From: Halomonas beimenensis
GTDB taxonomy: Bacteria > Pseudomonadota > Gammaproteobacteria > Pseudomonadales > Halomonadaceae
Direction: 5' to 3'
Assembly: GCF_002549795.1 (NCBI RefSeq)
Contig: NZ_CP021435.1
Span: 1,116,001 to 1,180,000, forward strand
Length of the DNA: 64,000 nt
The position numbers were made by a program, and so were the translations under genes. This document shows positions 1-9,123 of this stretch, piece after piece. Each line of letters starts with the position of its first letter. Within the stretch, counting starts at the first letter, position 1. The notes beneath the pieces are model-generated. The model had not been told where the DNA came from. It did no database searches and saw nothing but the letters and a program-made list of their open reading frames with translations.

Positions 1-1149
1 TCCCATGCCCTGGACGGTGGCGCCGAGCTCGGCGTGCTGGTCCTGCGCGCCCGCGGCAATACCGAGTTCGTCGGCGGCGACACCGATTACGTCCAGCAGG
101 TGGCCGGGGGCTATGTCGCGCTGCCGCTGAGCGAGGCCTGGACCAGTCGCCTGACGCTGAGCGAGGCCCGGGACGAGAGCGACAACCACGATGACTTCGG
201 CAATTCGGTCATCGATACCCTGACCCACACCGTTCGCTGGGAGAATACCGTCACGCTGGGAAGCCACGAACTGGTCGCCGGCGCCGAGGCCAGCCGCGAC
301 GAGGTCGACGGCACCGTCGACTACGAGGAGGACCGCCGCGACAACGGCGCCGTCTTCGCCCAGGCATTGATGGATTTCTCGCCGTTCAGCGTTCAGGCCG
401 GCCTGCGTCACGACGACAACGAGGCCTTCGGCGAGGAACTCACCGGCCAGCTGGCGCTGGGGTATGCCCTGGACGACCATCACAGCCTGCGCGCCAGCTA
501 TGGCACGGCTTTCCGGGCGCCCACCTTCAACGAACTCTACTACCGTTCGGCCTTTTTCAATGGCAACCCCGACCTCGAGGCGGAGGAATCCCAGGGGCTC
601 GAAGTGGGCATTCGGGGACAGTTCGACCGTGTCTTCTGGGATCTGGCGCTGTTTCGGAACGACGTCGATAACCTCATCGTGAATGTCGACACCGATGGCG
701 ACGGCTTCGTCGACAGCACGGAGAACGTCGAGCGGGCGCGTATCCGCGGCGTCGAGCTGGGCACCGGCGCCGAGTTCGACGACTGGACGCTGCGGGCGGC
801 CCTGACCTACACGGACCCCGAGAACCGCGAGACCGGCAAGCGCCTGGTGCGTCGTGCCAGCCGGAGCCTGCGCTTCGATGCCGACCGGGAGCTCGGGGAC
901 TGGACCCTGGGCGGCTCGCTCGTCGCCCAGGACCATCGCTACAACGATGCGGCCAACGAGACGCGGCTGTCCGGCTTCGGCACCGTCGACCTGCGCGCCG
1001 GCTGGCGCTTCGCTCCCCTCTGGTCGGCGCGGCTGACCCTCGAGAACGTCCTCGACCAGGACGTGGTCACCGCCCGGACCTTCGGTGGACGCGACTTCGA
1101 GGACGCCGGTCGCGCGGCCTTCCTGAGCGTGAGCTTCGGCGAAGGATGA
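1..1149 (+). CDS. btuB: TonB-dependent vitamin B12 receptor, C-terminal part (5' end outside window)
   Basis: This is an outer-membrane beta-barrel that imports corrinoids using TonB energy. The reading frame is open from the first base, so the signal peptide, TonB box and plug domain lie upstream of the window and about 382 residues remain. What is visible is typical barrel: alternating aromatic/polar strands, an acidic loop (DTDGDGFVD, like the Ca2+-binding loops of BtuB) and the TonB_dep_Rec motif SYGTAFRAPTFNELYY. The protein ends FLSVSFGEG, so the usual terminal Phe is followed by three extra residues. The stop overlaps the btuF start by four bases, and btuFCD follow, which supports the B12 assignment over a siderophore receptor. 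Confidence 0.88.
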   Translation, partial: SHALDGGAELGVLVLRARGNTEFVGGDTDYVQQVAGGYVALPLSEAWTSRLTLSEARDESDNHDDFGNSVIDTLTHTVRWENTVTLGSHELVAGAEASRDEVDGTVDYEEDRRDNGAVFAQALMDFSPFSVQAGLRHDDNEAFGEELTGQLALGYALDDHHSLRASYGTAFRAPTFNELYYRSAFFNGNPDLEAEESQGLEVGIRGQFDRVFWDLALFRNDVDNLIVNVDTDGDGFVDSTENVERARIRGVELGTGAEFDDWTLRAALTYTDPENRETGKRLVRRASRSLRFDADRELGDWTLGGSLVAQDHRYNDAANETRLSGFGTVDLRAGWRFAPLWSARLTLENVLDQDVVTARTFGGRDFEDAGRAAFLSVSFGEG

Positions 1150-2045
1150 CCGCCCGGCGCCTGTCGTCTCCGCTGGCGGCCCTGGCCCTGTGGCTCGGGG
1201 CCGGCCTGTCTGGCCCCGCCGCCGCCGAGGTCTGCGTCACCGACGACGCCGACCGGGAGGTCTGCCTGGCGGCGCCGGCACAGCGCATCGTGGCGCTCTC
1301 GCCCGGGGTCACCGAACTGCTCTTCGCCGCCGGGGCCGGCGAGCGGGTGGTGGGGGCGGTCAGCTTCAGCGACCATCCCGCCGCCGCCGCCGAATTGCCT
1401 CGGGTGGGGAGCTACGACCGCATCGACCTGGAGGCCCTGCTGGCCCTGGCGCCCGACCTGGTGGTGGCCTGGGCCGGCGGCAACCCCCGGGAGCAGATCG
1501 ATCGCCTGCCGGGCCTCGGGGTGCCGGTGTTCTTCTCCGATGCCGACGACTTCCCGGACATCGCCGCGAGCCTGGCGCGCTTCGGCGTCCTGGCCGGCAC
1601 CCCGGAAGAGGCGAGGGAGGCGGCCGAGGAACTGCGCCAGGAGGTGGCCGCGCTGCGCGAACGCTACGCCGACGCCACGCCGGTGCCGGTCTTCTACCAG
1701 GTCTGGGAGCAGCCGCTGATGACCGTCAACGGCGAGCACTGGATCAGCGAGGCCCTGTCGCTGTGCGGCGGCGACAACCTCTTCGCCGAGGAGGCGCCGC
1801 TGGTGCCCCGCATCGGTCGCGAGGCGGTGCTGGCCCGGGATCCCGAGGTCATCATCACCGGCGGCATGGGCAAGGCGGATTCGACCTGGCTCGAGGCCTG
1901 GCGCGACTTCCCCGAGATGATCGCGGTGCGCCGCGACAACCTCTTCTTCGTCGACCCCGACCTGGTCCAGCGCGCCACCCCGCGGCTGGTGGAGGGGACC
2001 CGGGCCCTCTGCGCCCACCTGGAGACGGCCCGTGGCCGGCGCTAG
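1146..2045 (+). CDS. btuF: Periplasmic cobalamin-binding protein BtuF
   Basis: This is the substrate-binding protein of the BtuCD importer, 299 aa. A Sec signal peptide covers about residues 1-27 and ends in a run of alanines before EVCV. The mature part is a helical-backbone class III binding protein: it carries the typical PQRIVALSPGVTELLFAAGAG-like first lobe and the 'DLVVAW' and 'PVFYQVWEQPLMTVNG' segments. Two GG-containing turns (SLCGGDN, TGGMG) are typical of BtuF/FhuD. The ATG lies inside the btuB stop (ATGA), suggesting translational coupling. The coding end overlaps the btuC GTG start by 14 bases. All of this fits uptake of B12 delivered by BtuB. Confidence 0.9.
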   Translation: MTARRLSSPLAALALWLGAGLSGPAAAEVCVTDDADREVCLAAPAQRIVALSPGVTELLFAAGAGERVVGAVSFSDHPAAAAELPRVGSYDRIDLEALLALAPDLVVAWAGGNPREQIDRLPGLGVPVFFSDADDFPDIAASLARFGVLAGTPEEAREAAEELRQEVAALRERYADATPVPVFYQVWEQPLMTVNGEHWISEALSLCGGDNLFAEEAPLVPRIGREAVLARDPEVIITGGMGKADSTWLEAWRDFPEMIAVRRDNLFFVDPDLVQRATPRLVEGTRALCAHLETARGRR

Positions 2046-3021
2046 GGCATCCCGTGCCTCCTTGGCACCGCTGGCCTGGCTGGCTCTGGCCGGGCTGTTC
2101 GCCCAGGGGCTGGCGCTGGCGCTCGGCAGCGTCGCCCTGGCTCCCGGCGAGCTGCTTGCGGTGCTGGCCGGCGACGGCGAGGCCCTGCATCGCACCCTGG
2201 TGCTCGAGCTGCGCCTGCCCCGGGCCCTGGCGGCCTTCGGCACCGGGGCCCTGCTGGCCCTGGCCGGGGCCCTGATGCAGATCCTGCTGCGCAATCCCCT
2301 GGCCGATCCCTACGTCCTGGGGCTCTCCGGCGGCGCCTCGGTGGCCGCCCTGGCCGCGATGCTCGCCGGCCTGGCCGCGACCCTGGTGGCGGGGGCGGCC
2401 TTCGCCGGGGCGCTCGCCTCGACGCTGATCGTCTTCGGCCTGGCCCACGGCGGGGGCAGCTGGACGCCCACCCGGCTGCTGTTGACCGGGGTGGTGATGG
2501 CCGCCGGCTGGGGGGCGCTGATCACCTTCCTGCTGGCGGTGAGTCCCGTGGAACGCCTGCCCGGCATGCTCTACTGGCTGATGGGCGACCTGGCCTATGC
2601 GGGGAGTCCCTGGCCGGTGCTGGCGGTGGCGGCGACCGGCCTGGTCGTCGTGCTGCCCCTGGGCCGCACCCTCAACGTGCTGGCCCGGGGCGGGCTCCAG
2701 GCCGCCGCCCTGGGGGTGGCGGTGCGGCCGCTGGAGTGGACCCTCTACCTGCTGGCCAGCCTGGTCACCGCCGTGGCGGTGACCACCGCCGGCAGCGTGG
2801 GGTTCGTCGGCCTGATGGTGCCGCACATGCTGCGGCTGCGCCTGGGCAACGACCAGCGCGTGATCCTGCCGGCCAGCCTGCTGGCCGGAGGGACCCTGCT
2901 GACGCTGGCGGACTCCCTGGCGCGCACCCTGATCGCGCCCCAGCAACTGCCGGTAGGGGTGATCACCGCCTTGCTCGGGGTCCCGACCTTCCTCTACCTG
3001 CTGCACCGGAGCCGGCGATGA
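2032..3021 (+). CDS. btuC: Vitamin B12 ABC transporter permease BtuC
   Basis: This is an inner-membrane permease of the FecCD family, 329 aa, close to the usual length. It is almost entirely hydrophobic, with about ten predicted membrane helices. Family landmarks are RLPRALAAFGTGALLALAGALMQ-like text near residues 60-85, the ALL...NPLADPYVLGLSGGAS segment and the late GFVGLMVPHMLR motif that contacts the ATPase. It starts with GTG inside btuF and its TGA overlaps the btuD ATG, so it sits in the middle of a tightly coupled operon. Another metallophore permease is formally possible, but BtuB, BtuF and cob genes on both sides argue for corrinoid transport. Confidence 0.9.
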   Translation: MAGARASRASLAPLAWLALAGLFAQGLALALGSVALAPGELLAVLAGDGEALHRTLVLELRLPRALAAFGTGALLALAGALMQILLRNPLADPYVLGLSGGASVAALAAMLAGLAATLVAGAAFAGALASTLIVFGLAHGGGSWTPTRLLLTGVVMAAGWGALITFLLAVSPVERLPGMLYWLMGDLAYAGSPWPVLAVAATGLVVVLPLGRTLNVLARGGLQAAALGVAVRPLEWTLYLLASLVTAVAVTTAGSVGFVGLMVPHMLRLRLGNDQRVILPASLLAGGTLLTLADSLARTLIAPQQLPVGVITALLGVPTFLYLLHRSRR

Positions 3022-3785
3022 GCGGGCTCGAGACGCGCGGCCTGGTGATCGACGTGCCGGGGCGGTCGGCCGGACGGCCGCTCGACCTGGACATCGCCCC
3101 CGGCCAGCGCTGGGGAGTGCTGGGCCCCAACGGCGCGGGCAAGACCACCCTGATGCACACCCTGGCCGGGCTGCGCGCGCCGCGGACCGGCGAGGTCCGC
3201 CTCGACGGCCGGCCGCTGGCGCGCCTGCGCCGGCGTGACCTGGCCCGCCGGCTGGGGGTGGTCTTCCAGGAGCGCCACGACGACTTCCCGGCCACGGTCC
3301 GGGAGACCGCGCTGATCGGCCGTCACCCCTACCTCGCGCCCTGGCAGCAGGAGGGGCCGGAGGATCATGCTCGGGCCGAGGCGGCCCTGGAGCGGCTCGA
3401 GCTGGCCCATCTCGCCGAGCGGGAGCTCGCGACACTGTCCGGCGGCGAGCGTCAGCGGGTCAGCCTGGCCACGGTACTGACCCAGGCGCCGGGCGTCTGG
3501 CTGGCCGACGAGCCCACCAACCACCTGGACCTCCATCACCAGGTGGCGGTCATGGGACTGCTCGCCGAGCAGGCCGACCAGGGCCGGAGCCTGGTCATGT
3601 GCCTGCACGACCTGAACCTGGCGGCCCGCTGGTGCAGCCACCTGCTGTTGCTCTTTCCCGACGGCGAGGCCTGCTGGGGGCCCGCCGAGGCCATGCTGGT
3701 GCCTGCCGCCCTGGAGCGGCTCTACGACCAGCCGCTGACCTGCGTGGAGGTGGACGGCGCCCCCGTCTTCGTGCCACGCCGCTGA
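3018..3785 (+). CDS. btuD: Vitamin B12 ABC transporter ATP-binding protein BtuD
   Basis: This is the cytoplasmic ATPase of the BtuCDF importer, 255 aa from the ATG that overlaps the btuC stop (ATGA). The frame is open further upstream, but that part runs inside btuC. Walker A is GPNGAGKTT at residues 36-44, the Q-loop is [11 protein letters not shown], the signature is LSGGERQR, Walker B is [12 protein letters not shown], and the switch histidine is in MCLHDLNLA. The layout matches FecE/BtuD/HmuV ATPases. About 30 bases separate it from cobO, so it may share the transcript with the downstream corrinoid genes. Confidence 0.9.
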   Translation: MSGLETRGLVIDVPGRSAGRPLDLDIAPGQRWGVLGPNGAGKTTLMHTLAGLRAPRTGEVRLDGRPLARLRRRDLARRLGVVFQERHDDFPATVRETALIGRHPYLAPWQQEGPEDHARAEAALERLELAHLAERELATLSGGERQRVSLATVLTQAPGVWLADEPTNHLDLHHQVAVMGLLAEQADQGRSLVMCLHDLNLAARWCSHLLLLFPDGEACWGPAEAMLVPAALERLYDQPLTCVEVDGAPVFVPRR

Positions 3786-3814
3786 CGACTTCCCGAGACC
3801 CGAGGAGACCCGAC

Positions 3815-4429
3815 ATGAGCCGTCGCCCCGAGATCGACCCCGAGCGCCACGCCGCCCGCATGGCCGCCAAGCAGAAGATCATGCGCGAAAGGATCGCCGC
3901 CGCCGACAAGGAACAGGGCCTGCTGCTGGTGCTCACCGGCCCCGGCAAGGGCAAGAGCAGCTCCGGCTTCGGCATGCTGGCCCGGGCCCTGGGCCACGGC
4001 ATGAAGGTGGGCGTGGTGCAGTTCATCAAGGGCGCCTTCAGCACCGGCGAGGACGCCTTCTTCCGGGCCTTGCCCGGCGTGGACTACCACGTGATGGGGG
4101 AGGGCTACACCTGGGATACCCAGGATCGTGCGCGCGACATCCGTGCCGCCGAGGCGGCCTGGGACGAGGCCCGCCGCCTGCTCGGCGACCCCGACTACGC
4201 CCTGGTGCTGCTCGACGAGCTCAACATCGCCCTGCGCCACGGCTACCTGGACCTGGACCGGGTGCTCGACGACCTCCAGGCGCGCCCGCCCATGCAGCAC
4301 GTGGTGGTCACCGGGCGCCACGCCCCGGAGCCGCTGATCGAACTGGCCGACACCGTGACCGAGATGAAGGTGGTCAAGCACGCCTTCAAGGATCAGGGGG
4401 TCAAGGCCCAGAAGGGCATCGAACTGTGA
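3815..4429 (+). CDS. cobO: Cob(I)yrinic acid a,c-diamide adenosyltransferase
   Basis: This enzyme transfers the 5'-deoxyadenosyl group of ATP to Co(I) corrinoids (BtuR/CobO/CobA family), 204 aa, the usual size. The family P-loop is [11 protein letters not shown] at residues 41-51. The [14 protein letters not shown] and [18 protein letters not shown] segments are also diagnostic. The start was chosen at ATG 3815, which follows a GAGGAG-like ribosome site; the frame is open upstream only because it crosses the end of btuD. The stop overlaps the cobQ GTG by four bases (GTGA). Its position beside the importer indicates use in converting imported cobalamin or late precursors to the adenosyl form. 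Confidence 0.93.
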   Translation: MSRRPEIDPERHAARMAAKQKIMRERIAAADKEQGLLLVLTGPGKGKSSSGFGMLARALGHGMKVGVVQFIKGAFSTGEDAFFRALPGVDYHVMGEGYTWDTQDRARDIRAAEAAWDEARRLLGDPDYALVLLDELNIALRHGYLDLDRVLDDLQARPPMQHVVVTGRHAPEPLIELADTVTEMKVVKHAFKDQGVKAQKGIEL

Positions 4430-5880
4430 GCCGGACCCTGATGATCCAGGGCACCACCTCGGACGCCGGCAAGAGCACGGTGGTGGCGGGGCTGTGCCGG
4501 CTGCTGGCCCGGCGCGGCGTCTCGGTGGCGCCCTTCAAGCCCCAGAACATGGCGCTCAACAGCGCGGTGACGACGGAGGGCGGCGAGATCGGCCGCTCCA
4601 CGGCGCTCCAGGCGGCGGCCTGCGGCCTCGCCCCCCACGCCGACATGAACCCGGTGCTGCTCAAGCCGGAGACCGACCGCGGCGCCCAGGTGATCCTCGA
4701 CGGCCGGGTCCACGGTCATATGGACGCGCTGGACTACCACGCCTTCAAGCGTCAGGCCCGCGAGACCGTGCTGGCGGCCTGGGAGCGGCTGTCGGGACGC
4801 TTCGATCTGATCATCGCCGAGGGCGCCGGCAGCCCCGCCGAGATCAACCTGCGCGAGGGCGACATCGCCAACATGGGCTTCGCCGAGGCGGTGGATTGCC
4901 CGGTGTGGCTGGTCGCCGACATCGATCGTGGCGGCGTCTTCGCCCAGCTGGTGGGCACCCTCGCGCTGCTGAGCGAGTCCGAGCGCGCACGCACCACGGG
5001 GCTTCTGATCAACCGCTTCCGGGGCGATCTCGCCCTGCTCGAGCCGGGCCTCGACTGGCTCGCCGACCACACCGGCAAGCCGGTGCTGGGTGTGCTGCCT
5101 CACCTGAACGGGCTGCTGCTCGACGCCGAGGACGGCCTCGGCCTGGACGGTCACGAGCCGGAGTCGCCGGCGCTGCGGGTGGTGGTGCCGGCCCTGCCGC
5201 GGATCAGCAACCACACCGACCTGGATCCGCTGCGGCTGCACCCGGGCGTCTCGCTCACCATCGCGGGACCGGATCGGCCGATCCCGGCCGCCGACGTCAT
5301 CCTGCTGCCCGGCAGCAAGGCGACGGCCTGCGATCTGGCCTGGCTGCGCCGCCAGGGCTGGGAGGCGGCGATCCACCGACACCTGCGTTACGGAGGGAAG
5401 GTGCTGGGGATCTGCGGTGGCTTCCAGATGCTCGGCGAGGCCATCGAGGACCCGGACGGCCTGGAGGGGGCGGGGGGCAGCGTGCCGGGGCTGGGCCTGC
5501 TGCCCATGCGCACCCGCATGGTGGCCGGCAAGCAGCTGCGCAACGCGCACGGCCGACTCGAGCCGGAGGCCGTCGCCGTGCGCGGCTACGAGATCCATCA
5601 CGGCGTCACCGAAGGCCCGGCGCTGTCTCGCCCCCTGATGACCCTGGAAGGGCGACCGGACGGGGCGGTGAGCGACGACGGCCAGGTGCTCGGCACCTAC
5701 CTGCACGGCCTGTTCGACGAGGCGCCGGCTTGTGCGGCCCTGCTGCGACGCCTCGGCCTCGAGGGCGAGGACGCCGCCGTGGATCTGGCCGCCCACCGGG
5801 AGCGACAGCTCGATCGCCTGGCCGATGCCCTGGAGGCGAGCCTGGACATGGCCGCCGTCCGGTCTCTGCTGGGAAGTTGA
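4426..5880 (+). CDS. cobQ: Cobyric acid synthase
   Basis: This is the glutamine-dependent amidase that amidates adenosylcobyrinate a,c-diamide to cobyrate, 484 aa, a normal length. The N-terminal synthetase domain begins with [13 protein letters not shown] (P-loop-like). The C-terminal class-I type glutamine amidotransferase domain has the nucleophile Cys330 in [10 protein letters not shown] and His427 in TYLHGLF. GTG is used as start, overlapping the cobO stop. No further cob genes follow. Instead there is a 437-base gap, then a decarboxylase gene, and then a fragment resembling this protein's last ~50 residues, which suggests that an insertion or replacement occurred at this point of the operon. 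Confidence 0.93.
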   Translation: MSRTLMIQGTTSDAGKSTVVAGLCRLLARRGVSVAPFKPQNMALNSAVTTEGGEIGRSTALQAAACGLAPHADMNPVLLKPETDRGAQVILDGRVHGHMDALDYHAFKRQARETVLAAWERLSGRFDLIIAEGAGSPAEINLREGDIANMGFAEAVDCPVWLVADIDRGGVFAQLVGTLALLSESERARTTGLLINRFRGDLALLEPGLDWLADHTGKPVLGVLPHLNGLLLDAEDGLGLDGHEPESPALRVVVPALPRISNHTDLDPLRLHPGVSLTIAGPDRPIPAADVILLPGSKATACDLAWLRRQGWEAAIHRHLRYGGKVLGICGGFQMLGEAIEDPDGLEGAGGSVPGLGLLPMRTRMVAGKQLRNAHGRLEPEAVAVRGYEIHHGVTEGPALSRPLMTLEGRPDGAVSDDGQVLGTYLHGLFDEAPACAALLRRLGLEGEDAAVDLAAHRERQLDRLADALEASLDMAAVRSLLGS

Positions 5881-6317
5881 CACCAACGCCCGGGCGATTC
5901 TGAGCGAAAGGGTCAGGCACAGGAAATGGCGCCGGGGGATCGCTGCCAGGGTAGCGAGGTAGCGAGTGGCGGCCATTCCGGGGACGTCGAGAGATCGACG
6001 GGATTGTGGCTACCTCCGTCCCTCATGCATGATTAACTCCATGGTCCGGTGGCCGCGTCGCGGCTGACGGGGCCGATCGCGTTCTTCTTAACCCGGAAGA
6101 GGCGGTGGCACCATGCCGGACGTCACAAGGCAGCCAATGACGTGACCTCGATCCTCGCCCAGAGGCGTGGTCGTCCCACTCGGGGCTTCTCCCAATGGCG
6201 CGACGTGCGGGAGATGGGCATGGTCGTTGGATAACATCGCGCGCTCGGCCATGCTCCGGTCGGCTGCGGAGCCCTTCGGTCCTCCGCGTTTTCGTCCTCC
6301 AAAGGCAACAGGGGCCC
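5881..6317 (+). other. Non-coding gap between cobQ and the decarboxylase gene
   Basis: This is a 437-base stretch without a convincing gene. It is less GC-rich than its surroundings in patches (for example around 6020-6110) and contains no tRNA or clear terminator. Short open frames exist on both strands but have no recognisable composition or ribosome site. It probably holds the decarboxylase promoter. It may also be one junction of the DNA that separates cobQ from the cobQ-like relic at about 8018-8180. Confidence 0.5.
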
Positions 6318-8015
6318 ATGGATAAGCAATCAAAGGTCGCCGAAAGCAGCTGGGAGAATTTGCTGCGGATCTTCACCGTTCCGGAAGCCCCCGGGTCGAC
6401 GCTGAATCGTCTGGACCGGGATATTTCGGCGAATCTCGCCGGCTTCCTGCAGGAGCATATCGTCGCGGAAGAGAACGATCTGGTCAGGATCGAGCGGGAC
6501 TTCAACGATACCGAGATCCCCGAGGCACCCGTCTTCGTCTCGGATCAGACCCGGTTTTTGCTCGACAAGGTGGTGGCGCAATCGGTGCATACCGCGTCGC
6601 CCAGCTTTGTCGGCCACATGACGTCGGCGCTGCCCTACTTCATGATCCCGCTGTCGAAGATCATGATCGCACTGAACCAGAACCTGGTGAAGACCGAGAC
6701 CTCCAAGGCCTTCACGCCGCTGGAGCGTCAGGTGCTGGGCATGCTGCATCGCCTGATCTACGGGCGGTCCGACGCGTTTTACGACCACTGGCTGCATCAC
6801 AGTGGCGAACGCCTCGGCGCCTTCTGCTCCGGGGGCACCGTCGCCAATATCACCGCGCTCTGGGCGGCGCGGAACCGGGCCTTCGGTCCCGACGGCGAGT
6901 TTCCGGGCATCGGCCGCGGCGGGGTCTTCGCGGCGATGCGTCACTATGACTGCGAGGGCGCCGCGGTCCTGGTCTCGGAGCGCGGCCACTACTCGCTCTC
7001 GAAGGCGGCCGATGTGCTGGGTATCGGACGCGATCAGATGGTCGCGGTCGAGACGGACGGTCACAACCGTGTCCGGCCCGATGCCCTGATCGCCAAGCTG
7101 AAACGGCTCGAGCGGCAGCGGATACGCCCCTTCGCCCTGGTCGGTATCGCCGGAACGACCGAGACCGGCAACATCGATCCGCTGGAGAGCCTCGCCGACA
7201 TCGCCGCCGAGCGGGGGATTCACTTCCACGTGGATGCCGCCTGGGGGGGGCCGACGCTGTTCTCCGACCGCTACCGCCCCCGTCTCGCCGGCATCGAGCG
7301 GGCCGACTCCGTCACCATCGACGCGCATAAGCAGCTCTATGTGCCGATGGGGGCGGGCATGGTGCTGTTCCGCGAGCCGTCCGCGCTCGGCAGCATCGAG
7401 CATCATGCCCAGTACATCATTCGGCAGGGGTCGAAGGATCTGGGCAGCACCACCCTGGAAGGCTCTCGTCCCGGCATGGCGATGCTGGTGCAGTCGGCGC
7501 TGAAGATCATCGGCCGTCAGGGCTATGCGATGCTGATCGACAACGGCATCCAGCTGGCGCGACGCTTCGCCGACCGGCTCATGGCGCTCGATGACTTCGA
7601 GCTGATTACCGAACCGGAACTCAATATCCTCACCTATCGCTGGGCTCCCGCCGACGTTCAGGCGCTGCTGGGCGAGGCCGACAGCGCGCTGCGCCAGCGG
7701 ATCAACGACCTCCTGAACCGCATGACGCAGTCCATCCAGAAGGTCCAGCGCGAGCGGGGCAAGGCCTTCGTGTCGCGAACCCGACTGACGCCTGAGCACT
7801 ACGGGGGCCAGGCCATCACGGTCTTCCGGGTCGTGCTGGCCAACCCCCTGACCACCGACCAGGTGCTGCGGGAACTCGTCGAGGAGCAGCAGCAGATCGC
7901 CGGGGAGAATCTGGATCGGGACGACTTCGCCGAATTGAAGCAGCTTCTGGACACCGGGAGCGGCGAGGCCTGGTCGGATGAGCGGCGTTATCATGGTACG
8001 AAGCGCCCCGGGTAG
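6318..8015 (+). CDS. panP: PLP-dependent decarboxylase, PanP-type (putative aspartate/glutamate decarboxylase)
   Basis: This is a group II PLP decarboxylase, 565 aa from ATG 6318. The cofactor lysine is Lys338 in the motif TIDAHKQLY, preceded by HVDAAWGG, whose aspartate binds the pyridine nitrogen. The long N-terminal region with SPSFVGHMTSALPYFMIPLSKIM and the length fit the pyridoxal-dependent aspartate 1-decarboxylase family found in gammaproteobacteria that lack PanD; such enzymes make beta-alanine for CoA. A glutamate or other acidic amino acid substrate cannot be excluded. The start lacks a strong ribosome site, and the frame is open upstream to 6195. The gene stands alone between cobQ and a cobQ-like relic. 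Confidence 0.75.
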   Translation: MDKQSKVAESSWENLLRIFTVPEAPGSTLNRLDRDISANLAGFLQEHIVAEENDLVRIERDFNDTEIPEAPVFVSDQTRFLLDKVVAQSVHTASPSFVGHMTSALPYFMIPLSKIMIALNQNLVKTETSKAFTPLERQVLGMLHRLIYGRSDAFYDHWLHHSGERLGAFCSGGTVANITALWAARNRAFGPDGEFPGIGRGGVFAAMRHYDCEGAAVLVSERGHYSLSKAADVLGIGRDQMVAVETDGHNRVRPDALIAKLKRLERQRIRPFALVGIAGTTETGNIDPLESLADIAAERGIHFHVDAAWGGPTLFSDRYRPRLAGIERADSVTIDAHKQLYVPMGAGMVLFREPSALGSIEHHAQYIIRQGSKDLGSTTLEGSRPGMAMLVQSALKIIGRQGYAMLIDNGIQLARRFADRLMALDDFELITEPELNILTYRWAPADVQALLGEADSALRQRINDLLNRMTQSIQKVQRERGKAFVSRTRLTPEHYGGQAITVFRVVLANPLTTDQVLRELVEEQQQIAGENLDRDDFAELKQLLDTGSGEAWSDERRYHGTKRPG

Positions 8016-8017
8016 GC

Positions 8018-8182
8018 CGCGCCGGGTACCGTGATGATCGCGCCGCCCTCCGGCACCGATATGGCCTCGACGCGGTCGATGCCGCTGTGGACCCCCCCAC
8101 TCACCGGGAGCGGGCGTGCGAGCGCCTGGCCGACGGCCTGGCGGCGACCCCGGACATGGCCGCCATGGAGGCCCGGCTTAGC
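8018..8182 (+). pseudogene. Relic of a second cobQ 3' end (C-terminal ~50 codons)
   Basis: Reading + strand codons from 8018, the translation contains DAAVDPPTHRERACERLADG followed by LAATPDMAAMEARL. The intact CobQ ends with [20 protein letters not shown] followed by [14 protein letters not shown]. Aligned without gaps over 46 residues, I count 26 identities. No start codon, nucleophile or amidotransferase core is present, so this is a remnant, not a gene. It lies just after the decarboxylase and overlaps the 3' end of the opposite-strand glycerophosphodiesterase gene by a few bases. The divergence shows it is not a recent copy of the neighbouring cobQ. Confidence 0.7.
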
Positions 8183-8948
8183 GGCTCCCGTCGACGCCGT
8201 CGAAGACCCGCGGGTCGTCGCTGATCACCGCGTCCACGCCCCAGGCCCAGCGCGGGGCGAAGGCGCTCGGGTCGTTGGCGGTGTAGCAGACCAGGGCGTG
8301 GCCGGCGGCCTTCACGGCCCGGGCCCGGGCCTCGTCGAGTCGTCGCCAGTCGGCGTGCACGCTCCAGGCCTTCACGGCCCGGGCCTGCGCCGCCCAGTCC
8401 CCCGGCAGGCGCTTGAAGAGCGCGCCCAGGGCCAGCCGCTCGGGACCGGCCAGTGCCCGGCAGCGGGCCAGCGCCCGGGCATCGAAGGACGAGAGCAGGC
8501 ACCGGTGGGGGGGCAGGGCGGCCATTACCGCCGGGACCGCGGCCTCGGCCAGCCGCTCCGGATCATGGCCGCGGTTGACCTTGAGCTCGAGGTTGACCCC
8601 CATCTCGCGTTCCACCAGCAGGGCGAGCATCTCCTCGAGGCCGGCCATGCCCTCGCCGGCATAGCCCGGGGCGAACCAGCCTCCCGCATCCAGCCGCCTC
8701 GCTTCGGCGACCGTCATCTCGGCCAGCCGGCCGCGGCCGTTGGAGCAGCGCTTCACGTCCCGGTCGTGCCAGATCACCGGGGTGCCGTCGCCGAGCAGCT
8801 GGACGTCGAGCTCGACCCAGGAGATTCCGGCCGCATGGGCGGCACGCACCGCGGCCAGGGTATTCTCCGGCGCCGTGGCGGACAGGCCGCGATGGGCGAT
8901 CAGGCGCGGCAGGTCCGGGGCGAGGAGGTCGAGGGCACCGAAAGGCAT
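8178..8948 (-). CDS. ugpQ: Glycerophosphodiester phosphodiesterase
   Basis: The enzyme hydrolyses glycerophosphodiesters to glycerol-3-phosphate and an alcohol, 256 aa, and lacks a signal peptide, so it is cytoplasmic like UgpQ. The GDPD motif is complete: AHRG with His19-Arg20, ENT at 28-30, ELDVQ with Glu46 and Asp48, and the second catalytic His61 in WHDRDV. The ATG at 8948 was chosen because a ribosome-site-like AGGAG lies just upstream; the frame is open further 5' but that part is low-complexity. The 3' end abuts the cobQ relic on the other strand. No ugp transporter genes are nearby. Confidence 0.9.
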   Translation of the reverse strand: MPFGALDLLAPDLPRLIAHRGLSATAPENTLAAVRAAHAAGISWVELDVQLLGDGTPVIWHDRDVKRCSNGRGRLAEMTVAEARRLDAGGWFAPGYAGEGMAGLEEMLALLVEREMGVNLELKVNRGHDPERLAEAAVPAVMAALPPHRCLLSSFDARALARCRALAGPERLALGALFKRLPGDWAAQARAVKAWSVHADWRRLDEARARAVKAAGHALVCYTANDPSAFAPRWAWGVDAVISDDPRVFDGVDGSR

Positions 8949-9123
8949 GGCGATGGCTCCTGAAAGGCGAGGCCGGGGCGAGTCGACAGGAATGGTATGG
9001 CCGCCGTCCCCCCGAGTTGAGGGAGGATCGGGGGCGACGGGCCCCAGCATACCCGGCCACGGCGCCTCGCGTCCCCGAGGAGGGGTATGATGGGAAGGAT
9101 GGCCCTCGAGTCGAGGTGATGTC

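Noticed and set aside
1..1149. Siderophore receptor instead of BtuB
   Set aside because: Overlap with btuF-btuC-btuD and the following cobO-cobQ, plus an acidic Ca2+-type loop, make a corrinoid receptor far more likely.
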